64,000 bases of DNA from Gracilimonas sp040117685 (GCF_040117685.2 NZ_JBEDYP020000015.1:140728-204727); one strand, 5' to 3'; counted from the stretch's first letter, positions 10,182 through 19,573 are shown. Notes: generated by a model not told the origin, from the letters alone. Translations and numbers: made by a program.

Positions 10182-11702
10182 ATGGCAAAAAAGAACGGAT
10201 CTTACGGCAATAATTATAAGAACGACGATAAAGTTCTGGAGCAAGGCGGACGTGTTCCTCCCCAGGCCGTAGAAGTTGAAGAAGCCGTTTTGGGTGCCAT
10301 GCTGATTGAACACGGAGCGGCTACCATTGCTCTCCAAATGTTGAAACCCACCGATTTCTACAAAACTGCTAACCGTCATATTTTTGAGACACTCTCAAAT
10401 TTGTATGAGCGGGATAATCCACTTGACCTGCTCACTGTTGAAACCGAGCTCAAAGACAACAACCTGTTGGATGCTTGCGGTGGTCCAACCTATTTATCCG
10501 ACCTTACCCGATCGGTGAGTTCATCTGCCAATATTGAGTATCACGCACAGATCATTATTGAAAAGGCGATCAAACGTAATCTGATTCTAGCCAGCAATGA
10601 TGTAATCAAAGATGCCTACGACACCACCAGTGATGCATACGATGTGCTGGATACCGCCGAGCAGCGCATTTTTGATCTCTCCAACCAAAAAAGCCGAAGC
10701 TCAGCTGTTCCGGTAGAAAAACTTTTGAAAGACACTCTCTCCTACCTGGAAGACCTTCGGGGTAAGGATTATGGAATTACGGGTGTACCGTCGGGACTGG
10801 CCGTTGATGACATGACCGCCGGTTGGCAAAATGGTGACCTCGTTATTATTGCCGCCCGACCTTCAATGGGTAAAACGGCTTTTGTATTAACCGCCGCACG
10901 TAACGCGGCTATGCATCCCAATGAAAAGCTGCGCACCCCCATTGCTCTTTTTAGTTTAGAGATGTCCAACCAGTCTTTGGTTCAGCGTTTATTAACCATG
11001 GAAGCCCGCGTTCGTGCTGATGAAGCCCGAAAAGGTACCCTGAAAGATGAAGACTTCCGAAAGCTGATTGATGCAGCCAGCCGCCTGTTCAGTGCAGAAA
11101 TTTACATTGATGATACTCCCGGCATCAGCCTGATGGAATTGAGAACCAAATGCCGGCGACTAAAAAGCGAAAAAGGAATAGGACTCATTGTAATTGATTA
11201 TCTCCAGCTAATGCAGTCTAACGCTAAAGACATCGGAAGTCGTGAGCAGGAAATTGCGTCTATTTCCCGTGGACTGAAAGGACTCGCTAAAGAGCTGGAT
11301 GTGCCGGTAATTGCACTTTCACAGCTCTCCCGGGCGGTTGAGCAACGTGGCGGAGATAAACGTCCGCAGCTGTCTGACCTTCGGGAGTCCGGTTCTATTG
11401 AGCAGGATGCGGATATCGTGATGTTTCTTTACCGGCCTGAATACTACGGCATTACAACTACCGCCGAAGGACAGTCAACAGCCGGTATTGCAGAGGTGAT
11501 TATAGGAAAGCAGCGTAACGGTCCGGTTGGAAGTAAGATGATGTACTTTGTGAAAGATTACGCCCGATTCGAAAACCTCAGTTCAGCTGATAGTAACGAT
11601 CCATTTCTTGGAGACGGCGGAAGTAATACCGATGGTGGCGGGAATGACGGCCCTCCTCCTATGCCCCATAGTCCCGCGCCCGATGAAGATGCTCCGTTTT
11701 AA
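10182..11702 (+). CDS. dnaB: Replicative DNA helicase DnaB
   Basis: 506-residue hexameric 5'-3' helicase of the replication fork. The N-terminal domain (about residues 25-130) carries PQAVEVEEAVLGAML. The RecA-like ATPase follows, with Walker A ARPSMGKTAF, Walker B LIVIDYLQLM, and the DRGSGSIEQDAD-type region as DLRESGSIEQDADIVMFLYR. The frame runs through without an intein. The tail is a Gly/Pro/Asp-rich flexible stretch ending in DEDAPF. The start at 10182 (MAKKNGSYGN) is the first ATG after a short AT-rich leader. No terminator was recognised downstream; a dispersed palindromic repeat begins about 40 bp after the stop. Confidence 0.97.
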   Translation: MAKKNGSYGNNYKNDDKVLEQGGRVPPQAVEVEEAVLGAMLIEHGAATIALQMLKPTDFYKTANRHIFETLSNLYERDNPLDLLTVETELKDNNLLDACGGPTYLSDLTRSVSSSANIEYHAQIIIEKAIKRNLILASNDVIKDAYDTTSDAYDVLDTAEQRIFDLSNQKSRSSAVPVEKLLKDTLSYLEDLRGKDYGITGVPSGLAVDDMTAGWQNGDLVIIAARPSMGKTAFVLTAARNAAMHPNEKLRTPIALFSLEMSNQSLVQRLLTMEARVRADEARKGTLKDEDFRKLIDAASRLFSAEIYIDDTPGISLMELRTKCRRLKSEKGIGLIVIDYLQLMQSNAKDIGSREQEIASISRGLKGLAKELDVPVIALSQLSRAVEQRGGDKRPQLSDLRESGSIEQDADIVMFLYRPEYYGITTTAEGQSTAGIAEVIIGKQRNGPVGSKMMYFVKDYARFENLSSADSNDPFLGDGGSNTDGGGNDGPPPMPHSPAPDEDAPF

Positions 11703-11744
11703 TTTGCTTAGATCGTGCATCCTTGACTACCAAAATATGTCATT

Positions 11745-11880
11745 GCACTGGTTCTGCCGCTCTGCTGCGGAACCTAACCAGAGGCTCTGCCTCTAATTCT
11801 AGTGAGATTGGATTAAAGTCAAACCTATATGAGGCGGAGCCTTGGAAGGGCATTACGAAGCAGAGCACCGTAACGAGATA
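11745..11880. repeat. Dispersed palindromic repeat, copy 1
   Basis: About 136 bp that recurs in diverged form at 13166-13294 in the same orientation. It folds on itself: GAGGCTCTGCCTC near 11781 pairs with GAGGCGGAGCC near 11831, and outer GCTCTGCTGCGGAA pairs with the later TTACGAAGCAGAGC. It lies between dnaB and the glycosyltransferase gene. No open frame of note is inside. It resembles a REP- or MITE-like non-coding repeat; no transposase is seen nearby. Confidence 0.75.
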
Positions 11881-11961
11881 TACATCCTAATCCTGATTCT
11901 GCTTTCTTACGCTCAGGACGACTTCCACTGATGGACTATAAAACCTTGGCAACATCTGATT

Positions 11962-13077
11962 TCACTTACCTTCAACCGCTTCATCAAAAAGTGGGTCAAA
12001 GTCCCTGATCCTCTTCTTCCAATCCAAATGGCGGTTTATATTTTGTAGTGAACTCTTTGGCAGCGATTTCGTTTCTCCATTTAGCAAATCTTTCAGGTGG
12101 TGAAATAGATCATCCTCCGTTTCATATAGAACTGGTGCGTGCAAGAGTGGATCGTGTAAACTTTTGGGAATCAGCTCCGGGTAATGCAAAGAGTTGGGAA
12201 CCAGAGGATGACACCCACAATAAATGGCTTCCATTATGGCCACACAAAAAAACTCATAGCTTGCAGTGGATACCACGATATCGCCGGAGTGCAGCAGCTT
12301 GCTGTAATTTTCCTTGTCATCCACATACCCGAAATGAGTTATTTGCTGCCCGAACCGCTGCCAGGCTTTCTCAAATTCTTCCGGCTTTTCATGCTGGGTA
12401 TCCCCTGCTAAAATCAGGTCAAATTTCAGATCTATATCATTCAGCCGGTTCAGCACTCTGAAAAACATGGCGGGATTACGGTCAAACTGCCAGCGCTGAT
12501 TCCATACAATCACCGGGTTATCGTTCTTACTTCGGGTATCGGGCTGCTTGTCAAAACTGGAAAGGTCCAGCCCGGGGTGCATAATAATACTCTTCTTCGC
12601 AATACGCTCAACGGTATTATATTGATTGGTATCCGGAAACTTATCCAGAAACTTGGGTAAGGCCTCCAGCAAATCATCCAGATGAAATTGAGAGGAGAAC
12701 AACAGCTTATCCGCCACCAGCATGCTCAGGTAATTGATATAGCAGTAAGTCAGATCTCTGCTCTCACCTTCCGGAATGGGACGGGTAAACTGGTTATCAT
12801 GCATATACATAATGACCGGCGTGTGAGCAAACCGGGGATTAGTCAGCGCCATGAACGCCGGTAAATTAGTCATGCTGCTGGTAAGCAACAGATCGATATC
12901 CTCATCCACGTTCTTGGTCATTTCTGCAAGCGAAACCGAATCGCCGTGCATCCGCCATTTCCATCCCTTATAATTAAGCTTGATAGGGATAATATTATGG
13001 CGGGAATGCTTTTCAAGTCCTTTTAAAAAAGCCTTGTGTGAGCCGCTGTAAAAAGGTTCTACCGCCAGAATATTCAT
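11962..13077 (-). CDS. QTMAN/GTDC1-like (DUF3524) glycosyltransferase, probable tRNA-queuosine mannosyltransferase
   Basis: 371-residue GT-B glycosyltransferase of the DUF3524 family, whose vertebrate member (GTDC1/QTMAN) mannosylates queuosine in tRNA-Asp. Family signatures seen: EPFYSGSHKAF at the start, KWRMHGDSVSLAE near 43, LLTSSMTNLPAF, MHDNQFTRP, LLFSSQFHLDDL, HPGLDL, VWNQRWQFDRNPAMFF, and the donor-site STASYEFFCVAIMEAIYCGC followed by PLVPNSLHYPEL. queE and queD are elsewhere in this window, so the cell makes the queuosine precursor. The assignment of substrate is by family only. The gene is monocistronic and is flanked on both sides by copies of a palindromic repeat. Confidence 0.78.
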   Translation of the reverse strand: MNILAVEPFYSGSHKAFLKGLEKHSRHNIIPIKLNYKGWKWRMHGDSVSLAEMTKNVDEDIDLLLTSSMTNLPAFMALTNPRFAHTPVIMYMHDNQFTRPIPEGESRDLTYCYINYLSMLVADKLLFSSQFHLDDLLEALPKFLDKFPDTNQYNTVERIAKKSIIMHPGLDLSSFDKQPDTRSKNDNPVIVWNQRWQFDRNPAMFFRVLNRLNDIDLKFDLILAGDTQHEKPEEFEKAWQRFGQQITHFGYVDDKENYSKLLHSGDIVVSTASYEFFCVAIMEAIYCGCHPLVPNSLHYPELIPKSLHDPLLHAPVLYETEDDLFHHLKDLLNGETKSLPKSSLQNINRHLDWKKRIRDFDPLFDEAVEGK

Positions 13078-13165
13078 GCAAATGGTCTTAATCTTGGGAA
13101 AGCGATAAGTATAAGAAATTTATTAATGAACCAAATAAAGAGTGTGTTACGGTATGAACTTGCTT

Positions 13166-13294
13166 GTACTGATTCGGCCGCTCCGCTGTGTAACCTAAAT
13201 CATAGGCTCTGCCTATAGTGAGATTGGTATAGTATTAAATGGATGAGGCGGAGCCTCAATGGGGCGTTACGGAGCAGAGCACCATAACGAGATA
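13166..13294. repeat. Dispersed palindromic repeat, copy 2
   Basis: About 129 bp aligning with 11745-11880 in the same orientation; shared blocks are AGGCTCTGCCT, AGTGAGATTGG or its shortened form, GATGAGGCGGAGCCT and GGAGCAGAGCACC-TAACGAGATA. The arms are self-complementary, so either strand can form a long hairpin. It ends 2 bp before the stop codon of mutL, so it would sit in the mutL 3' untranslated region and may act as its transcription end or RNA stabiliser. Confidence 0.75.
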
Positions 13295-13296
13295 AA

Positions 13297-15144
13297 CTAC
13301 CTAAACCTCGACTGTATCTCATCCAGGGGGATATAGCTGATTGTGGGTTTCTTTAGTGGATCCAGGTACGGCTGCTCGCAAGCGAAAAGCTGATCCACAA
13401 GTCCTTCCATTTCCTGTTCGGTTAATTTCTTGCCACGAGGGATGGCTGCTTTAGCCGCAAAGGCAATGGCCAGTTTTTCCCGGGCTTCCAGCTTCACTTT
13501 CTGTCCCAATTCCTGGTATTGATGCAGCATCGAAATAAGTACCTCTTCCTCATTCCCGATTTCAATATCGGCCGGAACGCCGTTAATCATAGCAGTATTT
13601 CCGCTGAGCAGCTGTACGGAAAAACCCATACGCTGAATAATGGAATGGAGTTCTTTAAGGAGCGTATAATCAGATGCGGAAAGCTCCAGAGTCTGGGCAA
13701 ATAACAACTGCTGGGTACTTGGAAGAGCTTCTTCGGTAGCATTGATCGCCTTTTCAAAGATGATGCGTTTATGAGCCAAATGCTGATCAATAACTGTAAG
13801 CCCGGTCCGGGTTTGAGTGAGGATGTACGTGTTATGCAACTGCCAGAACCCTTTTTCCTGGGTTACTTTCTTTTGTTCGTCTTCAGCAGGTTCAAAGTTT
13901 TCGGCTTCATCATAATTCGGACTTTTGGTGTGGCCTCCGCCATATAACTGCTCGCTGAAATCTTGTCCCCTTCCTCCAATATTAGAAGAGCGATTATTGA
14001 TTCGGGATGGAATTTGAAATCCGCCTTCACTTTGTCCGGAGGACCGGGGTTTGTTAAAACTGAAACCTGAATCAAATCCTTTGGACGGATCATCACTCAA
14101 AAATGCATCCTGATCCTGCTCAATATTGGGCACCTGAAAATGTTTATTCAGGGCCCGATTAACCACCGACCTGGCAAGCTGAATTACACTTCGCTCATCC
14201 TCAAATTTTACTTCCATTTTAGAAGGATGCACATTTACATCTACTTTAGAAGGGTCAATATCGAAAAAGAGCGCATAAAACGGGTATTCATTATTTCGGG
14301 TCCATGCATCATACAAACTCAATATCACATGGGTAAGGTACCTGTGCTGAAAAGGCCGGCCGTTCACGAACAAAAACTGCTCCCCCCGACTCTTTTTGGC
14401 CAATTTAGGATCGGATGCAAAGCCATGAATTTTTACATAGCTCGTCTCTTCCCCGAACTCAATCAGGCTGGCTTTGTAGGAACTACCGAAAATCTGTGTT
14501 ACCCGGTCTTTAAGGTCCTGGATTGGTAAATCATAAATAATATCGCCATCAGCTTCTACATAAAAAGCCACATCGGTATTTGCCAGTGCAGCATACTGAA
14601 TGGTTCGCAGGATATGCCGAAGCTCTGTGACATCTGTTTTCAAAAACTGCCGGCGGGCGGGCACATTAAAAAAGAGATTACGAACGGCAATGGTTGTTCC
14701 GTCATCAATGGCGGTGGGTTTTATTTCCCTTTCCTCTCCACCCCAAACTTCAAACTCCCAGCCGTTTTCATCACCGGCTCGTTTGGTCTTAACGGTTACC
14801 TGAGATACCGATGCAATGGAAGCCATCGCTTCGCCCCTGAAACCGAGTGTGCGAATTTTAAAAAGATCATCGACCGAATTGATCTTTGAAGTAGCGTGTC
14901 GTTCAAAACAGAGAGGCAGGTCCTCTTTACTCATCCCGCACCCGTTGTCGGAAACCTGGATCAAAGTTCGGCCGGCATTTTGGATAAGAATTTTTACCTG
15001 ATCACCGCCGGCATCAATGGCGTTATCGAGAAGTTCTTTAACTACAGAGGCCGGACGCTGAATTACCTCTCCGGCCGCAATTTTATTACTTATTTCTGGG
15101 GGAAGCTGATGTATAATGGAATCGCTAATCCGGGTATCGCTCAA
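13297..15144 (-). CDS. mutL: DNA mismatch repair protein MutL
   Basis: 615 residues. The GHKL ATPase N-terminus shows ELLDNAIDAGGDQVKI, DNGCGM, TSKI, TLGFRGEAMASIA and VKDLFFNVPAR-like VRNLFFNVPARRQFL. A Gly/Ser/Asn-rich linker spans about 340-420, followed by the dimerisation domain. The metal-binding DQHAxxExxxxE site of endonuclease-type MutL appears here as DQHLAHKRIIFE, lacking the first Glu, and the CPHGRP-type site is CEQPYLDPLKKPT. The gene follows a 68-residue membrane protein gene by 18 nt. It acts with MutS in strand-specific repair. Family assignment is certain; nicking activity is uncertain. Confidence 0.95.
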   Translation of the reverse strand: MSDTRISDSIIHQLPPEISNKIAAGEVIQRPASVVKELLDNAIDAGGDQVKILIQNAGRTLIQVSDNGCGMSKEDLPLCFERHATSKINSVDDLFKIRTLGFRGEAMASIASVSQVTVKTKRAGDENGWEFEVWGGEEREIKPTAIDDGTTIAVRNLFFNVPARRQFLKTDVTELRHILRTIQYAALANTDVAFYVEADGDIIYDLPIQDLKDRVTQIFGSSYKASLIEFGEETSYVKIHGFASDPKLAKKSRGEQFLFVNGRPFQHRYLTHVILSLYDAWTRNNEYPFYALFFDIDPSKVDVNVHPSKMEVKFEDERSVIQLARSVVNRALNKHFQVPNIEQDQDAFLSDDPSKGFDSGFSFNKPRSSGQSEGGFQIPSRINNRSSNIGGRGQDFSEQLYGGGHTKSPNYDEAENFEPAEDEQKKVTQEKGFWQLHNTYILTQTRTGLTVIDQHLAHKRIIFEKAINATEEALPSTQQLLFAQTLELSASDYTLLKELHSIIQRMGFSVQLLSGNTAMINGVPADIEIGNEEEVLISMLHQYQELGQKVKLEAREKLAIAFAAKAAIPRGKKLTEQEMEGLVDQLFACEQPYLDPLKKPTISYIPLDEIQSRFR

Positions 15145-15162
15145 TGGTTATCTGTACGTCTT

Positions 15163-15369
15163 TTAAAGTGAAATTAAATAAACAATAAGGGCAAGGCACG
15201 CCGCATAAAAAACCACACGGGTAAATTGTGCCGGTCTTCGTCTTGTATGGGTCTCAAACTTGATTCGTTTTCTGCGCTTTTCTTTTTCATCCTTTTCGGG
15301 ATCGTAGTAGCGAAACGGGTAATCAAATTTTTTGGGTTTAGGCCGGAAGCCGAACATCGGTCTGATCAT
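15163..15369 (-). CDS. Small basic protein with one C-terminal membrane helix
   Basis: 68 residues, not recognised. The first 45 are strongly charged with many Lys, Arg, Glu and Asp (for example DPEKDEKEKRRKRIKF) and the last 20 form one hydrophobic helix (VVFYAACLALIVYLISL). The topology would put the basic tail in the cytoplasm with a tail anchor. It is 18 nt upstream of mutL in the same direction, so is likely its operon leader gene. Codon usage looks like its neighbours and ATG is preceded by GTGTTGTTATG. It is probably real given the spacing, but no role can be named. Confidence 0.6.
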   Translation of the reverse strand: MIRPMFGFRPKPKKFDYPFRYYDPEKDEKEKRRKRIKFETHTRRRPAQFTRVVFYAACLALIVYLISL

Positions 15370-15451
15370 AACAACACCTCAATTTTATTGGCTTTGAATG
15401 GCTAACGCGGGTGGTTACCAAATCTTATTCAATATACAGAATTTGAAGGGT

Positions 15452-15545
15452 GAATATCGAACATTCCATCGGGAATAATGAATCTCGCTAAACTGCTTAC
15501 CGGGTACTTCATTATTTAATGTTCAACATTGAATGCTCGATATTC
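15452..15545. repeat. Imperfect inverted repeat upstream of icd
   Basis: Left arm GAATATCGAACATTC (15452-15466) matches the reverse complement of GAATGCTCGATATTC (15531-15545) with one mismatch. An inner pair, GAATAATGAA (15473-15482) and TTCATTATT (15509-15517), extends the structure. It lies in the 292-bp divergent gap between the mutL operon and icd. It could be an operator, a transcript hairpin or a copy of a palindromic repeat. Confidence 0.55.
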
Positions 15546-15661
15546 TTTCGAATGTTCTTTTGCCTCTAAAATTTGTAAACTCCCTGCCCCTTAATTTTTC
15601 TTCGGAAACCAGTTTTTCGATCTTCACATTAAATTACTGACCATTAACCATTTATTTAAAA

Positions 15662-17892
15662 ATGAGCACTGATAAAGCCAAGATTTTTTATACCATAACG
15701 GATGAAGGACCTTTCTTAGCTACCCATTCTTTCCTCCCTATTATTGAATCATTTACCAAGGCTGCCGGAGTTAATGTAGAGACCAAAGACATTTCTCTTG
15801 CAGGACGTATTCTTGCCAACTTCCCCGATTATTTAAAAGAAGGTCAGCAGGTTCCTGATGCGCTTGCAGAGCTTGGAGAGCTGGCTAAGAAACCGGAAGC
15901 GAATATCATCAAGCTCCCGAATATCAGTGCTTCTATCCCTCAGTTAGTTGCCGCTATAAAGGAATTGCAGAGTAAGGGTTATGATCTTCCTGATTATCCG
16001 GAAAGAACCTCAAACTGAAGAAGAAAAAGAGATTCAAAAACGCTACGATGTAGTAAAAGGAAGTGCAGTTAATCCTGTTCTGCGGGAAGGAAAACTCACA
16101 CTGCCGGGCTCCTAAGCCTGTTAAAGAGTATGCCCGAAACAATCCCCATTCCATGGGTGAATGGAGTTCTGATTCCAAATCACATGTAGCTACTATGGAA
16201 GACCATGATTTTGCTCATTCTGAAAAATCCATCACCCTGTCTGATGCCGATGATGTCCGAATCGAATTTGTTGATTCCAATGATAATGTGCAGGTATTAA
16301 AAGAAAGTACGCCACTACAACCGGGTGAAGTGATTGATGCTGCCGCTATGAGTAAAAAAGCCTTGGTTAATTTCCTTGAGAATGAGGTCAAAGATGCCAA
16401 AGAAAAAGGCATACTCTTTTCACTGCATATGAAAGCAACCATGATGAAGGTTTCGGACCCGATTATTTTTGGTCATGCCGTAAAAGTGTATTTCAAAGAA
16501 GTATTCGAGAAGCATGGTGAAACACTCCGGGAATTGGGTGTAGATCCCAATAATGGTTTTGGTGACCTGGAAGCAAAAATTCAGGAATTACCGGAAGACA
16601 AACAGGCAGAGATCAAAGCGGACATACAGAAATGCTATGAAAACGGACCGGACCTGGCGATGGTAAATTCCCACAAAGGAATTACTAATCTCCATGTGCC
16701 AAGCGATGTGATTATTGATGCCTCCATGCCGGCCATGATTCGTACATCAGGACAAATGTGGAACAAGAATGACGAGACACAAGATACGAAAGCGGTTATT
16801 CCTGAAAGCAGCTATGCCGGTATTTACCAGGAAGTGATTGACTTCTGTAAAGAACACGGCGCTTTCGATCCAACTACGATGGGAAGTGTGCCTAACGTAG
16901 GACTAATGGCAAAGAAAGCTGAGGAATACGGCTCTCACGACAAGACATTTGAAATCCCCGGCAGTGGCTCTGTACGAGTTGTCAATAAAGCCGGAGAAAC
17001 CGTAGTAGAACACCCGGTTGAGGAAGGCGACATCTGGAGAATGTGTCAGACCAAAGACGCTCCCATTAAAGACTGGGTTGGACTTGCTGTTCGCAGAGCA
17101 CGTGAAACCGGATCTCCCGCTGTTTTCTGGCTGGATGAAAACCGTGAACACGATGCGGAGCTCATCAAAAAAGTAAATGCTTACCTGCCGGAATTTGATA
17201 CTGAAGGATTAGAGATTCACATAATGTCGCCGGTCAAAGCCATGCGCTATTCTCTGGAGCGGATCAAAGATGGTAAAGACACGATTTCCGTAACCGGAAA
17301 TGTGCTGCGTGATTACCTCACCGACCTCTTCCCCATTCTTGAAGTGGGAACCAGCGCCAAGATGCTTTCCATCGTTCCCCTTATGAACGGTGGTGGCTTA
17401 TTTGAAACCGGTGCGGGCGGTTCTGCCCCTAAGCACATCCAGCAGTTTTTGGATGAAGGTCACCTGCGTTGGGATTCCTTAGGTGAGTTCCTTGCTTTAG
17501 CCGTATCGCTCGAGCATCTGGGAAAAACCTTCGATAACAACAGAGCCTTGGTTCTTTCAGAAACGCTGGATATAGCCAATACGCAGTACCTCCAAAACGA
17601 TAAATCACCTTCCCGCAAGGTGAATGAACACGACAACCGTGGCAGCCACTTTTATCTGGCTATGTACTGGGCCCGGGCATTAGCTAACCAAAGCAAAGAT
17701 TCTGAGCTGGCTGAACGCTTTAAAGCTGTAGCCGATAAGCTTGAAGAGAACGAAACAAAGATCAACGAAGAGTTAATTGCTTCTCAGGGAAGTCCCGAAA
17801 AGATTGATGGATATTACTGGCCAAATCGTGAGATTGTTTATGATCGAATGAGACCCAGTGAAACCTTGAATTCAATTATTGGGTCCGTTTAA
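15662..17892 (+). CDS. icd: Monomeric NADP-dependent isocitrate dehydrogenase (two 1-base insertions)
   Basis: Oxidises isocitrate to 2-oxoglutarate with NADP+ in the TCA cycle. The monomeric type is about 740 residues; 15662-17892 minus two bases encodes 742. The start KIFYTITDEGPFLATHS ends prematurely at 16018. Removing one A at 16002-16004 opens EEPQTEEEKEIQKRYDVVKGSAVNPVLREG, and removing one A at 16091-16094 continues into HCRAPKPVKEYARNNPHSMG. The rest runs uninterrupted with SKSHVATMEDHDF, GTSAKMLS, GGLFETGAGGSAPKH and DNRGSHFYLAMYWA. Both indels are in A runs 90 nt apart. A strong terminator follows at 17917. Confidence 0.92.
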
Positions 17893-17916
17893 TTTCAAAC
17901 ATACTTAAGTGAAGAG

Positions 17917-17945
17917 CCCGGTTCTGAAAAGAATCGGGTTTTTTT
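17917..17945 (+). terminator. Rho-independent terminator of icd
   Basis: CCCGGTTCT pairs with AGAATCGGG (one G-T pair) across a GAAA loop, followed by seven T residues. It starts 25 bp after the icd stop and precedes the convergent DedA gene. Confidence 0.88.
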
Positions 17946-17965
17946 ATTTATGAATGAGAAACATA

Positions 17966-18742
17966 TCAGATTTCGAATTTCTTCTTCAGTACCGGGATCA
18001 AATATTTGAGTAGAACTATGATAAATATAAAGACAGCCAACGCTGCCCAAACAGCATATTCTTCATAGGCTTCATAAAAGAACAGCAACTCGTTACCTGC
18101 AAAAACGGAAAGCCACACAAAGGTGGGAGTCCATAGCAGTGCTGTTAATCCAAAATAAAGCAGGAAGGTCCAGAAGCCCGTTTTTAGAATACCGGCACTC
18201 AGATAAACCGGAAAACGACTACCGGGTATGAATCGACTGAGCACAAGTATCACAGGTCCTTTTTTCTGAAACCACGCTTCTGCACTGTACGCATTCTCCT
18301 TTTTCACCATCCACTTAAAAGGCGGGATGTTGAAAATAGCATTTCCCATTAAACGCCCGGCAAAATAGAGGGTGAAATCACCTATGTAAATTCCTGCCGT
18401 TGCAGCTATGGCCGCAGGCCAGAAATCAATGAGTCCCTGTGCTGCCATTAAACCCGCCCCAATACAAGCAAGATCTTCGCTCATGAAGGTTGCCAGAATG
18501 ATCAATAGCATATATAAAACAAGGAGCTCATTTTCCGAATCAGCCTCCACGTTATCCAGGTATGGGACTAATTTCTGGAGACTGTCTTTATTTATATTCT
18601 CAGTTTCAGAAAGCTGCTCAGTTGTATCGCTTACCCCAAACTCTTGGTAAACGAAAACATCAGCGTGTTTTGGTATAGCAAAGGCATTAACCGATGTAGC
18701 AACCCCAAAGATCAGAAATATGCAGAAATGAATAAGCTTCAC
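17966..18742 (-). CDS. DedA family (SNARE-associated) inner-membrane protein
   Basis: 258 residues. A signal-like N-terminal helix is followed by an unusual ~60-residue periplasmic segment rich in Glu and Ser, then the DedA core with several membrane helices. Core motifs are the re-entrant SEDLACIGAGLMA, the GDFTLYFAGRLMG segment, and FIPGSRFPVYLSAG, which is the conserved [F/Y]xPG(x)R(x)xxxxxAG signature. DedA proteins act in lipid (undecaprenyl-phosphate or phospholipid) translocation. It starts 21 nt after the acyltransferase stop, so the two form a membrane-lipid operon. Confidence 0.86.
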   Translation of the reverse strand: MKLIHFCIFLIFGVATSVNAFAIPKHADVFVYQEFGVSDTTEQLSETENINKDSLQKLVPYLDNVEADSENELLVLYMLLIILATFMSEDLACIGAGLMAAQGLIDFWPAAIAATAGIYIGDFTLYFAGRLMGNAIFNIPPFKWMVKKENAYSAEAWFQKKGPVILVLSRFIPGSRFPVYLSAGILKTGFWTFLLYFGLTALLWTPTFVWLSVFAGNELLFFYEAYEEYAVWAALAVFIFIIVLLKYLIPVLKKKFEI

Positions 18743-18763
18743 GAAAAGAGTTTCTTCATGGAA

Positions 18764-19573
18764 TTAAGAGAATGCAATGGGTGTGAATTCCCGGTTCTGT
18801 TTAAGGAATTCATTTTCTGAAATAACGGGCACGAATTGTTCTTCAATATCACTTTTTAATCGTTCAGCTAATAATTTTCGGTCGCTGGCCATAACCTGAT
18901 CCGAACCAAAGTTAACAACGGCTGTAAAAGACTTAAGTTTCAGCAGGTTGAAGAAATGTACGAAGAACGGAGTATCATCCCACCAGCAAATCGTATCGTA
19001 AGCCGGAGCTTCTTCCCGATTCGTTCTGTATGAAACGGCAACGGTTGAAACCGGGAATTCTCGGGAAGCCGGATATTTCAACAATGAAGACCTGAACGGT
19101 AATATTTCATATCCGGGGCTGGTAGTGCCTTCAGGAAAGATGATAATACCCTGATTGGTGTTTATATTTTTAGAAATGAGTTTATTAACCCGTGTTATAT
19201 CCCTTTTTCTGTGCCTATCAATAAATAAAATTCCACACGTCCGGATGATAAAACCGATTAACGGCCATGTTTTTACATCACTTTTAGCCACAAATAAACA
19301 TCTTAACTGAGAGAAAAGTACAAAAATATCAATATAACTCAGATGGTTAGACACCAATAGAAATGGTGGTTCCGGGGGTTTATTTTTCCCCTCTATTTTT
19401 ATCCCAATTATCCAACAACAAACTTTTCCCCAGCTTCGAAGAAGATAGCCTCTGCTTTTTTCATAGTTCACCCCAACAACTGAAGCAAAAAGACACAGCA
19501 TTATCAGGAAATAAAAAAACAGGGTTGAAACCAGAAAACCAGATAACTTTATGATAGCCCGTAGAAAATTCAT
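18764..19573 (-). CDS. 1-acyl-sn-glycerol-3-phosphate acyltransferase (PlsC-like)
   Basis: 269 residues with an N-terminal membrane helix pair (about 5-35 and 50-65). It carries the acyltransferase blocks NHLSYID (HX4D), GILFIDRHRKRD, and FPEGTTSPG, and then VPVAVSYR-like VSTVAVSYRTN. It would transfer an acyl chain to lysophosphatidic acid or a related lysolipid. Length is at the upper end for the family because of the C-terminal ~60 residues. It is the upstream member of an operon with DedA. A second PlsC paralogue is at 53082-53810. Confidence 0.88.
   Translation of the reverse strand: MNFLRAIIKLSGFLVSTLFFYFLIMLCLFASVVGVNYEKSRGYLLRSWGKVCCWIIGIKIEGKNKPPEPPFLLVSNHLSYIDIFVLFSQLRCLFVAKSDVKTWPLIGFIIRTCGILFIDRHRKRDITRVNKLISKNINTNQGIIIFPEGTTSPGYEILPFRSSLLKYPASREFPVSTVAVSYRTNREEAPAYDTICWWDDTPFFVHFFNLLKLKSFTAVVNFGSDQVMASDRKLLAERLKSDIEEQFVPVISENEFLKQNREFTPIAFS

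Noticed and set aside
10182..11702. Possible intein in dnaB
   Set aside because: The gene is 506 residues and all helicase motifs are contiguous.
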